A stretch of 7,803 nt of DNA from Candidatus Bathyarchaeota archaeon (GCA_030672945.1 DAOVFL010000039.1:1-7803); one strand, 5' to 3'; shown: positions 1-5,522, numbered from the stretch's first letter. Notes: a model not told the origin generated them from the sequence alone. Numbers and translations: made by a program.

Positions 1-503
1 GAAGGCTTCGAGCTTCGTCGCCCTTTTAACTTGGCGACATGCCCGTGTTCACGAACTATTTGGGCTAACGGTGAGTTCATGTTAGAGGTTACAAGTCCCA
101 TGGAAAACTTCGACGTCCTTTTATCTTCAATGTATCTTGCCAAATCTTGCGCAATTGCCAGAGAGTCTCCGGAGAGGCCGCTTCCAGAGTTGATTAATAG
201 CAAGATCTTTTTGTATCTTCTTTCAAGTTCGGCTGCCGCATCATACATGCTTTTCCCAGGAAAACCTGGGTCGTCGGGAGTCAACACCACTTTGTTTCTC
301 CAGCCTATCTGGCTCATTGCAATTTGACTCATCGCAGCGTTCAAGGAATACAATGACCTTCCAGATCCGCCACAGACCACACAGTTTGCAGATTTTAAAT
401 CCTCATACAGTGGCAACAGTTTCTTTCTTTTTATATCAAGAATGTTATCTTGTATCCTGTTAACGTATCCTACATCGCTAACCTTACTTCTGATCGCACT
501 CAC
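1..503 (-). CDS. SIS-domain sugar-phosphate isomerase-like protein (3' end beyond window)
   Basis: This frame reads leftward from a GTG at 503 and stays open to the window edge, giving 167 codons. It has a short helical N-terminus, then a first phosphosugar-binding strand and loop at residues 41-50 (CVVCGGSGRS). A second motif at about 100-113 (ILLLINSGSGLSGD) is followed by GLVTSNMNSPLAQIV at 136-150. This order, with Gly/Ser loops after hydrophobic strands and a later TSN..SPLA segment, is typical of SIS domains, which bind phosphosugars in isomerases such as 6-phospho-3-hexuloisomerase and in related regulators. The GTG start is forced: an in-frame TAA lies two codons upstream and no ATG occurs before residue 58. 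A minus-strand TATA-like box at 531-540 sits about 32 nt upstream, implying a very short leader. The exact substrate cannot be assigned, and the C-terminus is missing. Confidence 0.8.
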   Translation of the reverse strand, partial: MSAIRSKVSDVGYVNRIQDNILDIKRKKLLPLYEDLKSANCVVCGGSGRSLYSLNAAMSQIAMSQIGWRNKVVLTPDDPGFPGKSMYDAAAELERRYKKILLLINSGSGLSGDSLAIAQDLARYIEDKRTSKFSMGLVTSNMNSPLAQIVREHGHVAKLKGRRSSKP

Positions 504-530
504 ACCTTGTTAAAGAAAATGCCTCTAACA

Positions 531-540
531 ATTTAAATCT
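531..540 (-). promoter_or_regulatory. TATA-like box for the SIS gene
   Basis: On the minus strand this reads AGATTTAAAT. It is centred about 32 nt before the GTG at 503, so transcription would start only a few bases upstream of the start codon. The position supports GTG 503 as the real start. Confidence 0.45.
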
Positions 541-1056
541 TCAACCATTATGCGCGCCCGTCGATCGATAGGTGTTTGCATAGACTTTCCCATGGAAAAT
601 GCATGCATGCAAAAGAATTAATAAGAATTGAGAGATAGTTGAGAGTATGAAACATAGAAAAGCGCCGTGCGCGGTTTAAGTATGATGAACTCGAAAAATC
701 CAAAGGATATTTGTCTAGACTTGAAGTTTGAACTCATATGCATATGACTTGGAAGGAGTTCATCGCCAGTCTAATGATCGAGCCAGTCATCAAGACTATT
801 CCAAGGATTCGGGAGACTGGTCCTCTTTTAGAATTTCCTATTACGTCAGAAGTCCCCAAGCAATAGTAATTAATGTTCTGAAAGAACCGTTTGACGACTC
901 AACCCGCTTGCAGAAACCAACTCACCAATAGTTATGGAGCAAACCTTACCTCTCTCCAGAACCAGCGCAGCAAACTCTAACTGCCACCAAGGAATCACAC
1001 AATCACCGCAATAATGTAAAATATTAACAATTGAAAAACATTATTGCTCAATTAAG
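541..1056. other. Gene-poor stretch with short, decayed-looking frames
   Basis: I see no convincing intact gene between the SIS promoter and the GC-rich motif at 1064. There is a tandem ATGC triplet repeat at about 599-610. Two short plus-strand frames have protein-like composition. One covers about 650-728 (ending RLEV-stop, containing ARFKYDELEKSKGYLSRL). The other covers 744-866 and encodes 40 residues beginning MTWKEFIASLMIEP. They are in different frames, separated by stops, and the second overlaps a 67-codon frame (728-931) in yet another frame. They may be remains of one decayed gene or chance. No RNA gene was recognised. Confidence 0.3.
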
Positions 1057-1063
1057 CAACACG

Positions 1064-1075
1064 CTAGCGCGCGAC
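1064..1075 (+). repeat. GC-rich 12-bp motif, copy 1
   Basis: CTAGCGCGCGAC is one of three copies of CTAGCRCGCGMC in the window. The others are inverted at 1635-1646 and direct at 2116-2127. Copies 1 and 3 also match over a longer span (1057-1075 against 2109-2127, 16 of 19 bases). Such a GC-rich block stands out in this AT-rich DNA. Together the copies bracket two truncated gene fragments. Confidence 0.55.
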
Positions 1076-1133
1076 CACCGTAGGCTACACAGTAACTGGC
1101 CGTGTTGGCTTTCGGTTTTTTCACCAGTTTCTT

Positions 1134-1152
1134 GGAAGAGAAGGTTTCTTCC
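1134..1152. repeat. Short inverted repeat downstream of the 86-aa gene
   Basis: GGAAGA at 1134-1139 and TCTTCC at 1147-1152 can form a 6-bp stem with a 7-nt loop. It lies 10 nt past the stop of the minus-strand gene that ends at 1162. No T-run follows on the minus strand, so its role as a terminator is doubtful. Confidence 0.25.
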
Positions 1153-1161
1153 CTAAACGAT

Positions 1162-1422
1162 TCAAGAGGGAGGAATGGTTCCTTTTTTCTGGTACACAAG
1201 CCTTTTCTTGATTAAGTCCTTGACTTCTTCGAGGAATCGTTCATCCTTTTCCAAGCTTAGAAACTCGGTGCGCAAGTCTTCGAAGCTTTCAGGCATCTCA
1301 ATTCGGACGATAATGAATGGTTTTCCTATGGCCATCTCAAATTCCCTCTTCTCCTCTTCATATTTTCTCTCGTTTTTCGGTTTTCCTGACTTGAACCATT
1401 TCTTGATTTTTGTCAATTCCAT
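1162..1422 (-). CDS. 86-aa charged protein of unknown function, coupled to the permease remnant
   Basis: The protein starts MELTKIKKWFKSGKPKNERK and is strongly charged. It has a Lys/Glu-rich, probably helical first third, a short hydrophobic strand (PFIIVRIEMP, about residues 35-44), and a second helical stretch (FEDLRTEFLSLEKDERFLEE) before a Lys-rich tail. I do not recognise the family, and no membrane segment or metal motif is visible. The ATG at 1422 shares one base with the permease stop codon (TGATG), a classic translational-coupling overlap. A GTG one codon upstream is also open but less likely as the start. The overlap suggests an accessory or regulatory partner of the permease. Because the permease gene is now truncated and its promoter lost, this gene may no longer be expressed normally. 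Confidence 0.6.
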   Translation of the reverse strand: MELTKIKKWFKSGKPKNERKYEEEKREFEMAIGKPFIIVRIEMPESFEDLRTEFLSLEKDERFLEEVKDLIKKRLVYQKKGTIPPS

Positions 1423-1634
1423 CACACACCTATCAATCCAAATCTTACTGCAAGATAAAGAGTTGAGAAACCTAACTGAAGTATTGTAGTTGTTAAACCT
1501 ACTTTCACGAAGTCACGAAAGTGTACCGAGATTCCTTCCCGTTTAAGAGCACCAATAGCCATCATAGGCACAGAGCCGCTTAAGGGTGTCGTTGCACCAC
1601 CAAGGTTTGTGCCGAGAACAAGCGCTGACCACAC
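1422..1634 (-). pseudogene. C-terminal remnant of an ArsB/NhaD/SLC13-type anion permease
   Basis: The 70 codons from 1634 to the TGA at 1422 match the end of an ion-transporter (ArsB/NhaD/CitMHS, SLC13-like) permease. WSALVLGTNLGGATTPLSGS is the conserved Gly-rich re-entrant loop. It is followed by a segment (PMMAIGALKREGISVHFRDF) that in full-length members precedes the final transmembrane helix. That helix is visible as FVKVGLTTTILQLGFSTLYLA. Full-length permeases have about 400 residues or more, so most of the protein is absent. The similarity stops at the GC-rich block at 1635-1646, beyond which the opposite strand codes for an unrelated protein. The GTG at 1634 is only the first possible start codon, not a credible native start. 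I call it a 5'-truncated remnant; the cause could be a real rearrangement or an assembly join. Confidence 0.75.
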
Positions 1635-1646
1635 GGCGCGCGCTAG
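1635..1646 (-). repeat. GC-rich 12-bp motif, inverted copy 2, at a gene-fragment junction
   Basis: On the minus strand this reads CTAGCGCGCGCC, identical to copy 1 over its first ten bases. It lies exactly between the truncated permease (left, minus strand) and the SWIM-finger frame that has lost its start codon (right, plus strand). Its TAG also closes the SWIM frame immediately before codon 1. Confidence 0.6.
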
Positions 1647-2066
1647 ATTGAAGCAAAAAACAAAGCCGAAACCTATCTTAAACGAGCAATCAGAGTTAAA
1701 GAATCAACACTGGAAGCATTCATTGAACCAAAACAACCCAATTTCAAACGTTTATTACATTCTTTCATAGATGACAATAGACTTAAAAGAGCCCAACAAA
1801 TCAAGGACGATGAACTAAGACTGTTAGAAGAAACAGAAGACCGTATAGAAGCCCTCATAAGAGGCTACCACATTGTCATAGACCTTGAAACCAACATAAT
1901 CTTACATGACTGCGCTGACTGGAGCCGAGTACTGCAAAGGAGGAAGTTATGCAAACACATCGGAAAACTGTTACTCACAATAGATAGAGAAAAAGCCATA
2001 GACATACTCGGAAGATTATCCGAACAAAAAGAAAAATGGATCTTCAAATCCTACACAAATCAGTAA
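1647..2066 (+). pseudogene. SWIM-type zinc-finger protein lacking a start codon
   Basis: This frame encodes 139 residues. A Lys/Glu-rich helical N-terminal half (IEAKNKAETYLKRAIRVKES onward) is followed by IRGYHIVIDLETNIILHDCADW and then LCKHIGKLLL. The last part resembles a SWIM zinc finger (CxC...CxH), with His87-x-Cys89 and Cys102-x-His104, so the first Cys appears replaced by His. SWIM domains bind nucleic acid or protein and are common in archaea. The frame contains no ATG, GTG or TTG at all, and an in-frame TAG (1644-1646) directly precedes it. The upstream bases are GC-rich with no TATA box. Either the original start was removed at the junction, or a rare ATT start at 1647 is used. The intact-looking body argues for recent truncation. 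I rate the SWIM assignment moderately firm and expression doubtful. Confidence 0.65.
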
Positions 2067-2115
2067 TCTTTATGCTCTCAAAATGAAGGCGACTCCAAGA
2101 AAACAGAGAAACAAG

Positions 2116-2127
2116 CTAGCACGCGAC
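2116..2127 (+). repeat. GC-rich 12-bp motif, copy 3
   Basis: CTAGCACGCGAC differs from copy 1 by one base. It is inverted relative to copy 2, so the SWIM fragment (1647-2066) is enclosed by imperfect inverted ends matching at 10 of 12 positions. It lies just upstream of the dehalogenase-like gene's promoter region. Confidence 0.5.
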
Positions 2128-2130
2128 TTT

Positions 2131-2149
2131 GTACCGCGTACTTTATACG
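2131..2149 (+). promoter_or_regulatory. Putative promoter of the dehalogenase-like gene
   Basis: A TATA-like CTTTATACG (2141-2149) lies about 20 nt before the ATG at 2165. A small dyad GTAC-CGC-GTAC (2131-2141) directly abuts its upstream edge, where an archaeal BRE or operator would sit. The spacing is slightly short for a standard leaderless transcript. Confidence 0.35.
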
Positions 2150-2164
2150 TTTAGGTGCCAGACC

Positions 2165-3262
2165 ATGAATCCAAGTAAAACCCCAAAGATCAAAGCCAAA
2201 AAAGTTGAAAAACCACCTTACATTATCGATCGATCTAGGCTTCACCGTTTCGACAGCAGGAACATAATTTTTCGAAGAGTAATGTGGGATTCGTCATGGA
2301 AAGGCTACAAGCGAATGTACGACGAAAAAGTTCTAAGCATAATTGCGGAAGGAAAACCTGGTTACTCCAGAGTTGACTTTGCGTTGGCTTATGCGTCTTG
2401 GATAGTACATGATGCTTTTGAAGGCGGTTTTTCATGGAAAAAAATCAGGTTGAATAAGGCTCCAGTGGACACTATTGGAATTGATTGGGCAAAAACGAAA
2501 TACGAATCTGATGATCCACGTAGAATGAGCATTTTCATCAAACGGGCAGCAAGGCTTTTCGGTGCATCAATGGTTGGAGCCTGCAAGCTTAACAGAGACT
2601 GGATATATGCAGATGTTGATGTTCCTAAGAGATTCAAAAACGTAATTGTCATGGCGGTTGAAATGAATGCGGATGGAATCGCAACTTCCCCAGCTGTTCC
2701 AGCTGCAGCTGCCACTGGGATTGGCTATTCAAAAATGGCTTTTATACTTTCAGGTGTGGGCGAATTTATCAGGAATCTCGGATATGAAGCGGTACAATGT
2801 GGAAACGATACGGCTTTAAGCATTCCACTTGCTATTGATGCTGGACTCGGAGAACTAGGTCGCAATGGCTTGTTGATAACGCCTCAATATGGTCCAAGAG
2901 TTAGACTCTGCAAGATCTTGACAGATCTTCCACTGGAATTTGATAAACCCACAGAGTTCGGTGTAAAAGAATTCTGTAAAAAATGCAGGATGTGTGCTGA
3001 ACATTGTGAAGCAGGTGCAATTTCAATGGATGATGAACCAAACTTTGAAGTGGCTTGTCGATCTAATAATCAGGGAGCTTTAAAATGGTATGTTAATGTT
3101 GAACGATGTTACCTCTACTGGTGTGAAAATGGTATAGACTGTTCGACATGCATAAAGGTTTGTCCATACAACAATGCGTCACCAAGGAAAGTTGCTCTTT
3201 CTCCGAAAGAATTTTGGGATCAAGTGAAAAGTAACCAAGATAATAGCCATTATGATAGTTGA
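2165..3262 (+). CDS. Reductive-dehalogenase-like corrinoid/4Fe-4S protein, cytosolic type
   Basis: This 365-aa protein has the architecture of the reductive dehalogenase (RdhA) family, related to epoxyqueuosine reductase QueG. Family landmarks in order are FDSRNIIFRRVMWD, VDFALAYASWIVHD, IKRAARLFGASMVGACKLNR, a SPAVPAAAATGIGYSKMAF segment near residue 188, and EFIRNLGY at 200-207. GNDTALSIPLAIDAGLGELG and GPRVRLCKILTDLP form the expected cobalamin-binding region. Two ferredoxin-like clusters follow: Cys271xxCys274xxCys277xxxCys281, and Cys315 with Cys326xxCys329xxxCys333-Pro. Glu replaces the usual Pro after Cys281. There is no twin-arginine signal or membrane segment and no RdhB anchor gene nearby, so it should be soluble and cytoplasmic, unlike respiratory RdhA. 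ATG 2165 is preferred over an in-frame TTG at 2129, which would add residues with no family resemblance. The substrate is unknown: it may reduce organohalides or a different substrate altogether. Confidence 0.85.
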   Translation: MNPSKTPKIKAKKVEKPPYIIDRSRLHRFDSRNIIFRRVMWDSSWKGYKRMYDEKVLSIIAEGKPGYSRVDFALAYASWIVHDAFEGGFSWKKIRLNKAPVDTIGIDWAKTKYESDDPRRMSIFIKRAARLFGASMVGACKLNRDWIYADVDVPKRFKNVIVMAVEMNADGIATSPAVPAAAATGIGYSKMAFILSGVGEFIRNLGYEAVQCGNDTALSIPLAIDAGLGELGRNGLLITPQYGPRVRLCKILTDLPLEFDKPTEFGVKEFCKKCRMCAEHCEAGAISMDDEPNFEVACRSNNQGALKWYVNVERCYLYWCENGIDCSTCIKVCPYNNASPRKVALSPKEFWDQVKSNQDNSHYDS

Positions 3263-3309
3263 ATTGCAAATAGCAAATCGCACAGGTCAAGGCATCTCAG
3301 CTTAGAAAG

Positions 3310-3318
3310 TTTCATATG
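3310..3318 (+). promoter_or_regulatory. Weak TATA-like box for the LysE-family gene
   Basis: TTTCATATG is centred about 27 nt before the ATG at 3341, as expected for a leaderless archaeal mRNA. It suggests the exporter has its own promoter rather than depending on read-through from the gene before it. Confidence 0.3.
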
Positions 3319-3320
3319 CC

Positions 3321-3326
3321 TTTTTT
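3321..3326 (+). terminator. T6 run, possible terminator of the dehalogenase-like gene
   Basis: Six consecutive T bases lie 59 nt past the stop at 3262 and just before the next start. Archaeal RNA polymerase can terminate at such U-rich tracts. There is no strong hairpin, so the call is tentative. Confidence 0.3.
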
Positions 3327-3340
3327 CCATAGTTATCTAC

Positions 3341-3964
3341 ATGATTGAAGGACTTGAATTTTTAGTTTCAGGAATAATTCTTGGTCTTACAGCAGGAACA
3401 TCTCCTGGACCTCTTCTTGCTTTAGTTTTTTCTGAAACTTTAAAGTATGGGAAAAAAGAAGGAATAGAGATCGCGGTTTCTCCTTTGATTACAGATTTAC
3501 CAATTGTACTTTTTGTACTGTTCATACTGACAAACCTAAGAGGATATAATTTTATAATCGGAACGATCTCTCTGTTTGGTGCTTGCTACTTGATTTATTT
3601 AGGCATTAAGAGTCTGAGAGTAAAAATTAGCGGATTCAAAGTTGAATTTGCAGAAGATGCTCTGAAAAAGGGTGTTATCGCAAATTTCCTGAGTCCTCAT
3701 CCTTATTTGTTTTGGCTCTCTATTGGCGGTCCAATGATATTCAAAAGCTTAGAAATACATATCTCCCCAACAATTCTTTTCATCCTAGGATTTTACAGTC
3801 TGCTTGTCGGGTCAAAAATAAGCATTGCTTTTATTGTAGGTGAATCTAAGTCCTTCGTTGAAAGCAAGTATTATCTGTACATTATTCGAGCTTTGGGGGC
3901 CGTATTAATCTTGTTTGCATTGATTTTCGTGAAAGACGGTCTAAAATTAATCGGCTTATTTTAA
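3341..3964 (+). CDS. LysE/RhtB-family exporter
   Basis: This is a 207-aa integral membrane protein of normal family length. The first helix carries the family signature GTSPGPLLALVFSETLKYGK (about residues 19-38), followed by GIEIAVSPLITDLPIVLFVL. A second conserved stretch, LFGACYLIYLGIKSLR, lies near residue 78. After a short hydrophilic segment, KGVIANFLSPHPYLFWLSIG (about 109-128) matches the family's N-x-x-x-P helix. Two more hydrophobic helices complete about six membrane spans. LysE/RhtB proteins export amino acids or other small compounds by a proton- or sodium-coupled mechanism. The substrate here cannot be told. The gene starts 78 nt after the dehalogenase-like gene on the same strand, but an intervening T-run and TATA-like box argue for separate transcription. 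Confidence 0.88.
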   Translation: MIEGLEFLVSGIILGLTAGTSPGPLLALVFSETLKYGKKEGIEIAVSPLITDLPIVLFVLFILTNLRGYNFIIGTISLFGACYLIYLGIKSLRVKISGFKVEFAEDALKKGVIANFLSPHPYLFWLSIGGPMIFKSLEIHISPTILFILGFYSLLVGSKISIAFIVGESKSFVESKYYLYIIRALGAVLILFALIFVKDGLKLIGLF

Positions 3965-4054
3965 GGCTCACCAAAGAGGGAAATCTTCTAGGAGTCTACG
4001 TACTCAAATCTTCATTAAAAAGCTGTAACCTTACAATTCAGTAAGTCAATTTCT

Positions 4055-4071
4055 GGGGAGCCCTTTTTTTT
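4055..4071 (+). terminator. GC element plus T8 run: probable terminator
   Basis: GGGGAGCCC (4055-4063) is immediately followed by eight T bases (4064-4071). It sits between the LysE-family gene and the next small gene. A short GC stem, or pairing of GAGCC here with GGCTC at 3965-3969, could precede the U-tract. Confidence 0.5.
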
Positions 4072-4078
4072 GATAAGA

Positions 4079-4086
4079 CTTTTAAC
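4079..4086 (+). promoter_or_regulatory. TATA-like box for the 57-aa gene
   Basis: CTTTTAAC lies about 20 nt upstream of the ATG at 4102, the same spacing seen for the dehalogenase-like gene. No Shine-Dalgarno is visible between them. Confidence 0.35.
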
Positions 4087-4101
4087 CTATTACTCCTTAC
4101 A

Positions 4102-4275
4102 ATGGCTGAGGTTGCGAAGATAGCGAAGAAAAAGAAAACTAAAACTCTACCGTGCGGTTGTAGATACAGGGATGAAGGTTGGTTATTAGTACGCATTCAC
4201 GAATGCGACTACCACAAACGAAAACGGACAACAAAGCGACCATACCGACCTAAAGCCGAATGCGTAAGACCATAG
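4102..4275 (+). CDS. 57-aa basic Cys/His-containing small protein
   Basis: The frame starts MAEVAKIAKKKKTKTLPCGC and ends at TAG 4273-4275. A lysine-rich N-terminus leads into Cys18-Gly-Cys20, then a compact hydrophobic core (EGWLLVRIHE) and Cys35-x-x-His38. A very basic tail (KRKRTTKRPYRPK) follows, with a last Cys54. The CxC...CxxH pattern plus the high positive charge is what one expects of a tiny zinc-binding, nucleic-acid-associated protein. I do not recognise the family. Supporting evidence is the TATA-like box upstream, the terminator just before it and the absence of a competing frame. It stands alone, with no operon partner. The metal-binding role is inference from residue pattern only. 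Confidence 0.55.
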   Translation: MAEVAKIAKKKKTKTLPCGCRYRDEGWLLVRIHECDYHKRKRTTKRPYRPKAECVRP

Positions 4276-4330
4276 CGATAACCGCCAACTTCATGAACTT
4301 ACAAAGCGTCAATTAGACTGACAAGACATA

Positions 4331-4422
4331 ACTTTTTATACTATGTGAAGCAGTCATAGAAGACTCGCTTATTTGAACACTAGTCTCCATATAGCATGCA
4401 AGATTCTCATGTGTATTTTTTT
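4331..4422 (+). ncRNA. Candidate small RNA between a TATA box and a T7 run
   Basis: A good TATA-like element (TTTTTATA, 4333-4340) predicts initiation near 4361-4365, yet no start codon with a useful frame follows. About 55 nt later there is a run of seven T bases (4416-4422). The segment between contains AGACT at 4361-4365 and AGTCT at 4382-4386, able to pair with a 16-nt loop. This is a promoter-to-terminator unit with no protein, hence a possible sRNA. It could equally be the distal promoter and leader of ogg2. No known RNA family is recognised. Confidence 0.3.
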
Positions 4423-4454
4423 GGGTTTATTTCCTGCAATATGGATTATGTGAA

Positions 4455-4464
4455 ACTTTATTTT
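4455..4464 (+). promoter_or_regulatory. TATA-like box for ogg2
   Basis: ACTTTATTTT is centred about 39 nt before the ATG at 4499. This predicts a leader of roughly 13 nt. Confidence 0.35.
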
Positions 4465-4498
4465 GGTGGTTTCTTTCGAGTATTAGTAGACGAATACG

Positions 4499-5122
4499 AT
4501 GAAGAACCTATTAGTGTCTGTTGAAGAACTGAAGAAGAGTAGAGTAAAAAGTTTAGTAGATACTCGCTTGAGAGAATTCAAAGAACTCGGTAATGGATCG
4601 AACAATGAAATTTTTAGAGAACTTTGTTTTTGCATCCTAACTGCCAATTCTAGTGCTGAAAAATGTATGAAAGTTCAGATAGATCTGGGAGATCAGTTCC
4701 TTACTCTTTCAGAGTCCAATTTGGCAAAAAAATTAAAGGAACTTGGTTACCGCTTTCCTAACACAAGAGCAAGATATATTGTGAATGCAAGGAGATACAA
4801 GAACTCGATAAAAGACGTTATTGGAATGTTTTATGATGATGAATTAAGAGGATGGCTAGTTGAAAACATAAAAGGAATTGGATATAAAGAGGCGAGCCAT
4901 TTCCTTAGAAATATTGGATACGCTGATTTCGCCATTATAGACTTCCACATAATTGATTCCCTAACCAAACATAAAATAATTGAGAAGCCAAAAGGTCTAA
5001 CGAAAGGGAAATACCTAGACATTGAAGGCTTGCTGAGAAAAATCGCGAGAAAATCAAACCTCAACCTAGCAGAGTTGGATCTGTATCTATGGTATTTGGA
5101 GACCGGAAAAATACTGAAGTAA
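4499..5122 (+). CDS. ogg2: Archaeal 8-oxoguanine DNA glycosylase/AP lyase (Ogg2 type)
   Basis: This 207-aa protein has the length and layout of the archaeal Ogg2 family (N-glycosylase/DNA lyase), a member of the helix-hairpin-helix GPD superfamily. It removes 8-oxoguanine from DNA and nicks the resulting abasic site. The N-terminal half shows FRELCFCILTANSSAEKCMK (about 40-59). The HhH motif IKGIGYKEASHFLRNIG contains the predicted Schiff-base lysine Lys130. Eighteen residues on, AIIDFHI contains the predicted catalytic Asp148. These positions are one residue from Lys129 and Asp147 as I recall them for the Methanocaldococcus jannaschii enzyme. The C-terminus ends in Lys, as in that protein, where a terminal Lys has been linked to damaged-base recognition. 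The gene stands alone. A perfect 10-bp inverted repeat spans its stop codon. Confidence 0.92.
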   Translation: MKNLLVSVEELKKSRVKSLVDTRLREFKELGNGSNNEIFRELCFCILTANSSAEKCMKVQIDLGDQFLTLSESNLAKKLKELGYRFPNTRARYIVNARRYKNSIKDVIGMFYDDELRGWLVENIKGIGYKEASHFLRNIGYADFAIIDFHIIDSLTKHKIIEKPKGLTKGKYLDIEGLLRKIARKSNLNLAELDLYLWYLETGKILK

Positions 5123-5132
5123 ACTTCAGTAT
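5111..5132. repeat. Perfect 10-bp inverted repeat across the ogg2 stop codon
   Basis: The arm ATACTGAAGT (5111-5120) is followed by AA and then its exact reverse complement (5123-5132). The TAA stop of ogg2 (5120-5122) lies at the centre. In RNA it would fold as a stem of about 8-9 bp with a tiny loop; in DNA it is a symmetrical protein-binding-like site. It is not followed directly by a T-run. Confidence 0.7.
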
Positions 5133-5174
5133 CAGCACATACAAATGAAGAAGATGTTCAATAAAAGTTAGCTT

Positions 5175-5195
5175 AATTCGTGCGTGCGAATTTTT
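5175..5195 (+). terminator. Hairpin plus T5: probable terminator of ogg2
   Basis: AATTCG (5175-5180), a 6-nt loop TGCGTG, then CGAATT (5187-5192) running into T bases to 5195. It lies 53 nt after the ogg2 stop and has the shape of an intrinsic terminator. Confidence 0.45.
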
Positions 5196-5465
5196 CAAGA
5201 AGACCTAGCTGTTCTTCTAGAACAAATATTCCTGCTTGACACAATCAATCCTGACTAGACATGACTTGAACACGATAAGCTAGGATCTTTAGATGATGAT
5301 GAAAAACCGCAATTAAACTGTATGTGCATATGACATATACTGTAGCTGTCAACAGAATGGAGAAATACGTGCTGAAGGAAGTTTACATTTGCGCAGGATT
5401 TGAATTTTCTATTTGACTTGGAGGAAAATGGGTGCAAGACATCTTATTATGGGGCGAGTGCGTAA
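5196..5465. other. Non-coding gap before the wHTH operon
   Basis: No convincing gene is seen here. The stretch holds a short hairpin GTTCT-TCT-AGAAC near 5212-5224, an ATGATGA sequence at 5295-5301 that resembles a C box, and an imperfect dyad TATGT-GCATATG-ACATA near 5321-5337. A 23-codon frame at 5428-5499 starts 3 nt after GGAGG but has no recognisable product. Confidence 0.3.
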
Positions 5466-5475
5466 TATTTATATG
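5466..5475 (+). promoter_or_regulatory. TATA box of the wHTH operon
   Basis: TATTTATATG is a strong archaeal TATA-like element. Standard spacing predicts initiation near 5496, which coincides with an ATG (5496-5498) opening an 8-codon mini-frame that ends at the regulator's start. Confidence 0.55.
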
Positions 5476-5495
5476 TGTCGATTTGTATTAGATAA

Positions 5496-5522
5496 ATGAC
5501 GAATTTAAAATTAAAATTATGA
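5496..5522 (+). CDS. 8-codon leader frame overlapping the regulator start
   Basis: ATG at 5496 encodes MTNLKLKL, and its TGA (5520-5522) overlaps the regulator's ATG (5519-5521) as ATGA. It would be translated from a leaderless mRNA if the TATA box at 5466 is used. It may be a coupling leader peptide or a coincidence. Confidence 0.3.
   Translation: MTNLKLKL

Noticed and set aside
31..327. 98-codon plus-strand frame
   Set aside because: It is antisense to the SIS-domain gene, which has clear family motifs; this frame has none.
599..610. ATGC tandem repeat as a functional site
   Set aside because: Three copies of a 4-base unit are self-palindromic but too short to interpret.
1175..1489. 104-codon plus-strand frame over the 86-aa gene
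   Set aside because: Ser/Phe/Leu-rich composition typical of an antisense shadow, while the minus strand shows coupling and charged-protein composition.
5295..5373. Possible C/D-box sRNA (ATGATGA at 5295-5301, CTGA near 5370)
   Set aside because: The box spacing is longer than usual, no D'/C' pair or terminal stem is evident.
5428..5499. 23-codon frame after GGAGG
   Set aside because: The spacing of 3 nt is too short for a working Shine-Dalgarno, and the TATA box of the next operon lies inside it.
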